64,000 bases of DNA from an uncultured Paracoccaceae bacterium. Lineage in GTDB: Bacteria; Pseudomonadota; Alphaproteobacteria; Rhodobacterales; Rhodobacteraceae. A program made the translations under genes and the position numbers. Where the stretch lies: contig CALBSG010000128.1 of NCBI GenBank assembly GCA_937927675.1, forward strand, positions 1 through 64,000. The letters are read 5' to 3'. Shown piece after piece: positions 58,550 through 64,000 of the stretch. How positions within the stretch are numbered: position 1 is the first letter of the stretch; each line of letters opens with the position of its first letter. The notes beneath the pieces were generated by a model. It did no database searches and was not told the origin of the DNA. It was given only the letters and a program-made list of their open reading frames with translations.

Positions 58550-60892
58550 TTAGTTTGCCGCAGAGCGCAGCAAGGGCGTGATGACCCGCACCGCAACGCG
58601 GCGGTTGCGGCGTTCATCGTCTTGGGTGTCGATCAGCAACTCGCTTTCGCCATAGCCCTGCACGACCATGTTTTCCGGCGGAATGTCGAAATATTCCGTC
58701 AGGGCCAGCGCCACCGATTCCGCCCGGCGATCAGACAGCGCAAGGTTCATCGCAGCCTTGCCGGTCGCGTCGGTATGGCCTTCGATCAGGAACATCTCGC
58801 CGGGGTTTTCGTCGAGCAGATCCTGCATCAAGGTGCCAAGATCGGCCAAAGACTCTGCCTCGGCGGCCTTGATCGCGGATGAACCACTGTCGAAGGTGAC
58901 ATTGCCCGCATCAATCGTCGCGGCCAGCGCCCGCACTTCGGGAATCTCGCGCACTTGACGCAGGCTAAAGGTGCGGCCGGCCTTGGCCGCCTCGCGGGCG
59001 GCGAGTTTGGCCTTCAGCGCGGCGTTTTCGTCTTGCAACGAAATCGTCACCCGGTCGCGGCGCGGGCGCGGCAGATCGCGCAGGTCTACCGGGTCTTCAT
59101 AGGCCAGATCGTCGATCAGCACCATTTCGCGGCCCAAATGGTCATAGGTGGCCCGGCGCAGTACCCGGCCCGTGGCATCACGGATCGTCACCACCTGACT
59201 GCCATCGCCGCGTTCAACGATGGTCCGGGTCGAGCCATCGCGGAAGGTTTCGGTCCGCACCGTGGAACCGGGGCGGCGCAGCACGGTGTCATCGTCCTTG
59301 TAGACCGAATAGGTGCCATCGGGGTTCAAAACCACAACGCGGTCGCCGGTGTTCGACACCACCTGCCGGTCGCGCTGGTCATTCGCGCTTTTGATGATCG
59401 AACCGACCGCCAACGCGGCAAGGGCCACAAGGCCAACCTTTTCCAGATTGGACAGCCGGTTTTTCTTGCCCGGCGCGACCTGCACAGGGACAGCTGCGAA
59501 TTCCTGCGCCGAACTGCGGGTTTCCGCCGCGGTCAGAACCGTGGTGACGCTGTCCACCGCCTCGGGCGAGATTGGCGTCTCGGCCACGGGCGCGGGGGCT
59601 GCAGGCGCGTCGGTTGTCCCGGCCTCGGGTGCCGCGGCCAAGGTGCTTGCGGCTTCCAGCGCGCTGGGGTCAAGGGTGTCAGGTTCGGTCAGAATTTCGG
59701 TCAGCGTCTCGACCTCGGTTTCCGACGCCACCGGCGCCTCGACCGGCACCGCCTCGGGATCGACCGGCGGTTCTTCGGTCGCAAGACCAGCAGAGGGGTC
59801 TACAATCTCGCCCGCACTGTCGACCGCGATCTCTTCTTGGGCGGCTTCCAGCGCCTCGGCCTCGGCGGCAAGCTCCTCGGGCGTCTTTTCGATCACAACC
59901 GGGGCGTCTGCAGAGGTCGCCGCGTCTTCCGTCACCGCTTCATCGGTGGCCGGTTCCTCCGTTGCGGCTTCGTCGGTCACGGGCTCTTCGGTGACGGCTT
60001 CGTCCGTAGCAGGTTCTTCCGTCACGACCTCATCGGTTGCGGGCTCCTCGATCACAGCCTCTTCGGTCGTGGGCTCTTCGGTGACCGCTTCGTCCGTGGC
60101 AGGTTCTTCCGTCACGACCTCATCAGTCGCAGGCTCTTCTGTCAAAGCCTCGTCGGCCACAGGCTCCTCGGTCACCGCTTCGTCGGTGGCAGGTTCTTCC
60201 GTCACCGCTTCGTCAGTGACCGCAGGCTCTTCCTCGGTCGGCAGGATCAGCACGGGTTCGTCAGTCGCGGCATCAGCTGCAGCTGCGGCTTCGGCAGCAG
60301 CTTGTTCCTCGGCGGCCGCCTGAGCGTCAGCTTCGGCTTGCGCGTCTGCAGCGGCCTGTGCCTCGGCTTGGGCCTGTGCCTCGGCTTGAGCTTGAGCCTC
60401 GGCTTCGGCCTGCGCGGCGGCATCTGCGGCAGCTTGCGCCTCCGCTTCGGCTGCGGCGGCGGCTTCGGCCTGTGCCTGCGCTTCGGCATCAGCGGCCGCC
60501 TGTGCTTCTGCTGCAGCTTGCGCTTCCGCCTCGGCCTGCGCGGCAGCTTCAGCTTCGGCCTGAGCCTGAGCTTCAGCCTGAGCCTGCGCTTCAGCTTCCG
60601 CGGCCGCTTGCGCTTCGGCGGCGGCTTGCGCTTCGGCCTCTGCGGCAGCCTGTGCCTCGGCAGCAGCCTGCGCCTCCGCCTCGGCGGCCGCCGCAGCGGC
60701 AGCATCATCCGTGGCGCCGGTCATATAATCATCAAGGTTGCACCCGCCGCCGCCCGAAGGATCGCACAAGATGGTGCCATCATCCGCAACCACAGCGCCA
60801 TTTTCATTCAGGCTTTGGGCCTGCGCGGGCCAGCTGTGCATCGGAGCCAGCGCAATGGACAAAGCGGCGGTAGAGCTGAGCAAACGTCTCAT
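58550..60892 (-). CDS. OmpA-family protein with long low-complexity spacer
   Basis: A 780-residue envelope protein: signal peptide (MRRLLSSTAALSIALAPMHS ... AQA), a Cys-containing short domain (CDPSGGGGC), a very long Ala/Glu/Gln block (about 65-208), then repeats of the TDEAVTEEPA type (about 215-330), a hydrophobic segment (KVGLVALAALAVGSII), a beta-rich region (VVLNPDGTYSVYKDDDTVLRR), and a C-terminal OmpA domain (VTFDSGSSAIKAAEAE, FLIEGHTDATGKAAMNLALSDRRAESVALAL, GYGESELLIDTQDDERRNRR) that binds peptidoglycan. ATG 60892 follows AAAGGA. The spacer probably bridges the periplasm. Confidence 0.9.
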   Translation of the reverse strand: MRRLLSSTAALSIALAPMHSWPAQAQSLNENGAVVADDGTILCDPSGGGGCNLDDYMTGATDDAAAAAAAEAEAQAAAEAQAAAEAEAQAAAEAQAAAEAEAQAQAEAQAQAEAEAAAQAEAEAQAAAEAQAAADAEAQAQAEAAAAAEAEAQAAADAAAQAEAEAQAQAEAQAQAEAQAAADAQAEADAQAAAEEQAAAEAAAAADAATDEPVLILPTEEEPAVTDEAVTEEPATDEAVTEEPVADEALTEEPATDEVVTEEPATDEAVTEEPTTEEAVIEEPATDEVVTEEPATDEAVTEEPVTDEAATEEPATDEAVTEDAATSADAPVVIEKTPEELAAEAEALEAAQEEIAVDSAGEIVDPSAGLATEEPPVDPEAVPVEAPVASETEVETLTEILTEPDTLDPSALEAASTLAAAPEAGTTDAPAAPAPVAETPISPEAVDSVTTVLTAAETRSSAQEFAAVPVQVAPGKKNRLSNLEKVGLVALAALAVGSIIKSANDQRDRQVVSNTGDRVVVLNPDGTYSVYKDDDTVLRRPGSTVRTETFRDGSTRTIVERGDGSQVVTIRDATGRVLRRATYDHLGREMVLIDDLAYEDPVDLRDLPRPRRDRVTISLQDENAALKAKLAAREAAKAGRTFSLRQVREIPEVRALAATIDAGNVTFDSGSSAIKAAEAESLADLGTLMQDLLDENPGEMFLIEGHTDATGKAAMNLALSDRRAESVALALTEYFDIPPENMVVQGYGESELLIDTQDDERRNRRVAVRVITPLLRSAAN

Positions 60893-61008
60893 ATAAATTC
60901 CTTTCAGGCGGGGATACCTCGCCAAGCGATTCCTTAACGCCCAGTCTGCAAGACCGATTGCACGCAAGGAACCCGATTTTCTGTCGATAAGCGATAACAA
61001 GCTGAAGT

Positions 61009-62268
61009 TTAAGCAGTGTTATCGACCATCAAACGCATCAACCGGGCCTTTTCGCCGCCGTCGCCGGGGGATGAAATCACTTGGCCCAGCGCCGCCAGCG
61101 AAGCCACAGAATGCCCTGCGCGAAAGCTGTCGACATGAGGCAGCATGGCCCGGATACCGGCGGCTTTCGGGGCAAACCCCTCCCAGCGCAACAGGGGGTT
61201 CAGCCAGATCAGACGCCGACAGGACAAATGCAGCCGCTCGATTTCTTTCGACAGCATCCCGGCATCGTCGCGGTCCAACCCATCGGTGATCAACAAAACC
61301 ACCGCCCCCTGCCCCAAAACCCGCCGCGACCAATCGCGGTTGAAGGCGGCCAGCGAGGCCCCGATCCGCGTGCCGCCCGACCAGTCCTGCGCCTCGGCCC
61401 CGGCCTGCGCCAAGGCGGCATCCACATCCCGGGCGCGCAAATGCCGGGTGATGTTGGTCAGCCTTGTGCCAAAGGTAAAGCCATGCACCCGCGCCCAGCC
61501 GGATCCGCGCTGATGCATGACGGCATGCAGAAAATGCAGCACCATGCGGGAATATTGGCTCATCGACCCCGAGATATCACAGATCACCACCAGATTGGGC
61601 CAGCGGATGCGGCGCCGTTGCAACCGCAGTTCCATCACCTCGCCCCCTTGCCGCAGCGCGGCCCGGATCGTGGCGCGCGGATCAATGCGCTGGCCCTGCC
61701 CTGCGGGCCTCATCCGCCGCGAGGTCAAGGGCTGCACCGGCAGAGACAGCCGCGCGATCATCCGCTTGGCCTCGGCGATTTCCTCGACCGACATCTGCTC
61801 AAAATCCAGCGTCTTCAGCCGTTCTTCGGCCGATTGCGTGGCCGTGGCGTCCATCTCGATCTGGGGCGCGTCTTCCTCCAGCCCCGGCGGCAAAGGCGGC
61901 GGTTCGGGGCGGCTGTCGCCCAAAAGCGCCTGCGCGGCCCGCTTTTCGGCCGCCTCGGCACGGCGGTCTTCCTGCACGCCCTTCAGGCTGGGCAGCATGA
62001 AAGACATCATATGTTCCAAAAACTGCGGGTCGCGCCAGTAAAGCCGGAAACATTGGTGGAAAATCATACGCTGCTCGGGCCGGCTGACAAAAACGGCATG
62101 CAACGTCCAATAAAAATCCTCGCGCTCGGTAAAACCCACGGCCGCGACCGCGCGGATGGCATCAGCCACCCTGCCCGGCCCGACCGGCAGGCCCGCCCGG
62201 CGCAAGGCACGCGCAAAATGGGCGATGTTTTCGGACAGGCGCCCGGTTTCCGGCAACGCCCCGCTCAT
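61009..62268 (-). CDS. VWA-domain protein, CoxE family
   Basis: A 419-residue CoxE-like protein: N-terminal helical domain (LSENIAHFARALRRAGLPVGPGRV), charged middle, and a C-terminal VWA domain with the MIDAS motif CDISGSMS and later LLITDGLDRDD. Such proteins work with a MoxR AAA+ ATPase as a metal-centre or complex-assembly chaperone. The start is set at ATG 62268 (MSGALPETGRL); a longer frame starts at a TTG inside a repeat remnant. The MoxR gene is 46 bp upstream on the same strand. Confidence 0.88.
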   Translation of the reverse strand: MSGALPETGRLSENIAHFARALRRAGLPVGPGRVADAIRAVAAVGFTEREDFYWTLHAVFVSRPEQRMIFHQCFRLYWRDPQFLEHMMSFMLPSLKGVQEDRRAEAAEKRAAQALLGDSRPEPPPLPPGLEEDAPQIEMDATATQSAEERLKTLDFEQMSVEEIAEAKRMIARLSLPVQPLTSRRMRPAGQGQRIDPRATIRAALRQGGEVMELRLQRRRIRWPNLVVICDISGSMSQYSRMVLHFLHAVMHQRGSGWARVHGFTFGTRLTNITRHLRARDVDAALAQAGAEAQDWSGGTRIGASLAAFNRDWSRRVLGQGAVVLLITDGLDRDDAGMLSKEIERLHLSCRRLIWLNPLLRWEGFAPKAAGIRAMLPHVDSFRAGHSVASLAALGQVISSPGDGGEKARLMRLMVDNTA

Positions 62269-62282
62269 CGTCGGGCCACAGA

Positions 62283-62306
62283 TGCGTATTTGCGCCAAGA
62301 TGAAAC
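62283..62306 (+). repeat. Dispersed repeat remnant, copy 6
   Basis: TGCGTATTTGCGCCAAGATGAAACG on the plus strand, matching the GAGTATTTGGGCCAAGATGA core of the dispersed repeat with substitutions. It lies antisense in the gap between the MoxR and VWA genes. Confidence 0.55.
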
Positions 62307-62314
62307 GGCAAAGT

Positions 62315-63199
62315 TCATGCCAAGGCCTTCTTCACCTCGTTCAGGATCTTCGTGGCCTCCAGCCCGTTCAGTTTTTGAATATCATCTTGATACTTCAGGA
62401 TGGCGCCCAAGGTATCGGCAATCACCTCGGGGGACAGGGCGATGACATCCAGCGCCAGCAGGCATTTCGCCCAGTCGATGGTTTCAGCCACGCCGGGGCG
62501 CTTGAACAGATCCGCCCCGCGCAGCGCCTGCACAAAGGCGACCACCTCGCGCGTCAGGGCTGCGGACGCCTCTGGCACACGGGATTTCAAGATCGCCAAC
62601 TCGCGGTCAAAGGCCGGGTAATCAACCCAATGGTAAAGACAGCGCCGCTTCAGCGCATCATGCACCTCGCGCGTGCGGTTGGATGTCAGGATCACGATCG
62701 GTGGCTCGGGGGCCTTGATGGTGCCCAGTTCGGGGATCGTCACCTGAAAATCCGACAGGGCCTCCAGAAGGAAGGCTTCAAACGGCTCATCCGCCCGATC
62801 CAATTCGTCGATCAACAGCACCGGCGCGCCGCCGGGTTGCGGGCGCATCGCGGCCAGCAAGGGGCGCTCGATCAGGAACTCCTCCGAAAACACCCCCGCC
62901 CGGCCCGCCGCTTCGCCGGCCCGAATGGCGATCATCTGGGCGGCAAAATTCCACTCCGACACCGCAGCGGCCGCATCCAACCCCTCATGGCATTGCAGCC
63001 GGATCAGCTTGCGCCCCAGCCCTGCGGCCAGAACCTTGGCAATCTCGGTCTTGCCGACCCCTGCCTCACCCTCTAAAAACAAGGGCTTACCCAGCTTCAG
63101 GCCAAGAAACACCACCGTGGCCAAGGCGCGCGACCCGACATAGCCCTGCCCCTCTAACAGCGCCTCAACCGCATCAATCGAGCCGGGCAGAACGGTCAT
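62315..63199 (-). CDS. MoxR-family AAA+ ATPase
   Basis: A 294-residue MoxR-type ATPase: Walker A GEAGVGKTE (44-52), Walker B VLLIDELDRADE, sensor region VILTSNRTREVHDALKRRCLYHWVDYP, then a lid domain. MoxR proteins pair with VWA partners to activate metalloenzymes or membrane complexes; CoxD/CoxE of CO dehydrogenase is the nearest named pair. The VWA gene follows directly. The client is unknown. Confidence 0.93.
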   Translation of the reverse strand: MTVLPGSIDAVEALLEGQGYVGSRALATVVFLGLKLGKPLFLEGEAGVGKTEIAKVLAAGLGRKLIRLQCHEGLDAAAAVSEWNFAAQMIAIRAGEAAGRAGVFSEEFLIERPLLAAMRPQPGGAPVLLIDELDRADEPFEAFLLEALSDFQVTIPELGTIKAPEPPIVILTSNRTREVHDALKRRCLYHWVDYPAFDRELAILKSRVPEASAALTREVVAFVQALRGADLFKRPGVAETIDWAKCLLALDVIALSPEVIADTLGAILKYQDDIQKLNGLEATKILNEVKKALA

Positions 63200-63310
63200 A
63201 ACAGGGCCTCCCTCAAAGCCCGCCCACGTTGGCCGCCCCGCCCCGCGCGGTCAAGCGCGGCCGGTATCACCTACGACCAAGGAAGGGGGGCGATTTCCCC
63301 TTCCCTTCGC

Positions 63311-63343
63311 CTTTCATCTTGGCCCAAATACTCCCGCCGGAGG
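63311..63343 (-). repeat. Dispersed intergenic repeat, copy 5 (reverse)
   Basis: Read on the minus strand: CCTCCGGCGGGAGTATTT then GGGCCAAGATGAAAG. The last 23 bases equal those in copy 2. A GGAAGGGG / CCCCTTCC hairpin lies beside it (63281-63305). Confidence 0.85.
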
Positions 63344-63377
63344 CATCCGACCACTTTTCCGGCGCGAAGGGATCAGA

Positions 63378-64000
63378 ATGAAGACGCTGGCAATCCTTGG
63401 GGTCAAGAATGAAGCGGCCTTCCTGATCGAATGGCTGGCGCATCACCGGGCCGTCGGCTTCACCGATTTTCTGGTCTATTCCAATGATTGCAGCGACGGC
63501 ACCGATGCCATGCTGGACCGTCTGGAGGCGATGGGCTGGCTGACCCATGTCCGCAACGACGGCCCCCATGACAAAGGACCGCAATGGGCGATGTTGAAGG
63601 CCGCAGACCGCCATCCTCTGAAACAGGCGGCCGATTGGGTTTTGTTTTGCGACATTGATGAATTCGTCAATATCCATGTCGGCGATCACACCCTGCCCGC
63701 GCTTCTGGCCGCCCTGCCCCATGCCGACGCCATTGCGCTGACGTGGCGGATGTTCGGCAACGCCGGTGTGATCGGCTATGACGATCAGCCCGTGACCGAA
63801 ACCTTTACCCGCGCCGCGCCGGAAACCTTGGCCTGGCCGTGGCGGGCGCAGCTGTTCAAGACCTTGTTTCGCAACACCGGCCATTACGGAAAACTGGGCG
63901 TGCACCGACCTCGCGCGCCCACGGCCGGCGGGGCGCCGCGCTGGTTTGACGGATCGGGGCGCGAGGTGCCGGATCTTGCCGCCAGCAGCCGGATCTTTTC
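63378..64000 (+). CDS. Glycosyltransferase family 2-like protein (3' end cut by window)
   Basis: Open from ATG 63378 to the window end (207 complete codons), so partial. The start MKTLAILGVKNEAAFLIEWLAHHRAVG and VYSNDCSDGTDAMLDRL are typical of the GT2-like Glyco_tranf_2_4 / family 92 group, with the metal-binding DID-type motif at VLFCDIDEFVNI. It probably acts on cell-surface polysaccharide. It is divergent from the MoxR gene with 178 bp between, which holds a reverse repeat copy. Confidence 0.82.
   Translation, partial: MKTLAILGVKNEAAFLIEWLAHHRAVGFTDFLVYSNDCSDGTDAMLDRLEAMGWLTHVRNDGPHDKGPQWAMLKAADRHPLKQAADWVLFCDIDEFVNIHVGDHTLPALLAALPHADAIALTWRMFGNAGVIGYDDQPVTETFTRAAPETLAWPWRAQLFKTLFRNTGHYGKLGVHRPRAPTAGGAPRWFDGSGREVPDLAASSRIF

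Noticed and set aside
58955..60937. Plus-strand open frame opposite the OmpA-family gene, with Gly/Leu/Arg repeats
   Set aside because: The repeats are simply the complement of the Ala/Glu/Gln-coding repeats; the minus-strand product has a signal peptide and an OmpA domain.

Overview
This window is GC-rich chromosomal DNA from an alphaproteobacterium, almost certainly a member of the Rhodobacteraceae (Rhodobacterales). The evidence is the ctrA gene preceded by a sciP-type DUF1153 gene, SOS boxes of the alphaproteobacterial GTTC-N7-GTTC form, an FNR of the Rhodobacter Fpr type, LpxI in the lipid A cluster, and many short intergenic repeats carrying GAGTATTTGGGCCAAGATGA. No tRNA, rRNA, CRISPR array, transposase or prophage gene was seen. 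Both end genes (ilvB and a glycosyltransferase) run off the window.

Layout. 1-8.4 kb: branched-chain amino acid synthesis (ilvB, ilvN), cytochrome c maturation (ccmF, ccmH), an arginase/ornithine cyclodeaminase pair with a divergent Lrp-type regulator, and a radical-SAM EpmB/KamA-like enzyme. 8.5-14.6 kb: gyrA, a small broken-looking ORF after a very long hairpin, the tRNA-modification genes trmFO and gluQRS, hisI, and a NifU/IscU-like scaffold. 14.6-20.4 kb (mostly minus strand): a 40-residue membrane peptide gene behind two perfect SOS boxes, recG, ligA, ctrA and sciP. 20.5-34.8 kb: mnmA, then a long minus-strand envelope/isoprenoid/translation cluster (pyrH, frr, uppS, cdsA, dxr, rseP, a 45-residue membrane protein, bamA, ompH, fabZ, lpxA, lpxI, lpxB), then miaA. 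35-42.3 kb: an AraC-type regulator and a complete peptide-type ABC importer whose two ATPases are fused. 42.5-49.3 kb: lytic transglycosylase, ssb, a SufT-like protein, a SatD-like/DUF3307 pair, an A-type Fe-S carrier, tpiA, an EamA exporter and a cytochrome P450. 49.4-53.8 kb: an AT-richer porin gene, an XdhC/molybdopterin-binding pair, infC and an alanine-rich anchored protein. 53.8-58.5 kb: an assimilatory sulfate reduction operon (DUF2849, cysI, cysH, DUF934, then fpr) facing a divergent Lrp/AsnC regulator. 58.5-64 kb: a long low-complexity OmpA-family protein, a MoxR AAA+/VWA pair and the start of a glycosyltransferase gene.

Most of the window is ordinary housekeeping sequence. The signals most worth attention are: the 40-residue single-helix gene with two LexA-type boxes over its promoter, a candidate SOS division inhibitor in the style of Caulobacter SidA; infC, which has no ATG/GTG/TTG start and appears to start at AUA; a perfect 23-bp inverted repeat directly after gyrA that runs into a small gene lacking a usable start; the SatD-like protein, which reads like a class III cyclase fold joined to a helix-turn-helix and is probably made from a leaderless mRNA; and a dispersed intergenic repeat that in one case supplies the start codon of its neighbour (miaA). 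All functions come from reading motifs and gene order; no database search was run.
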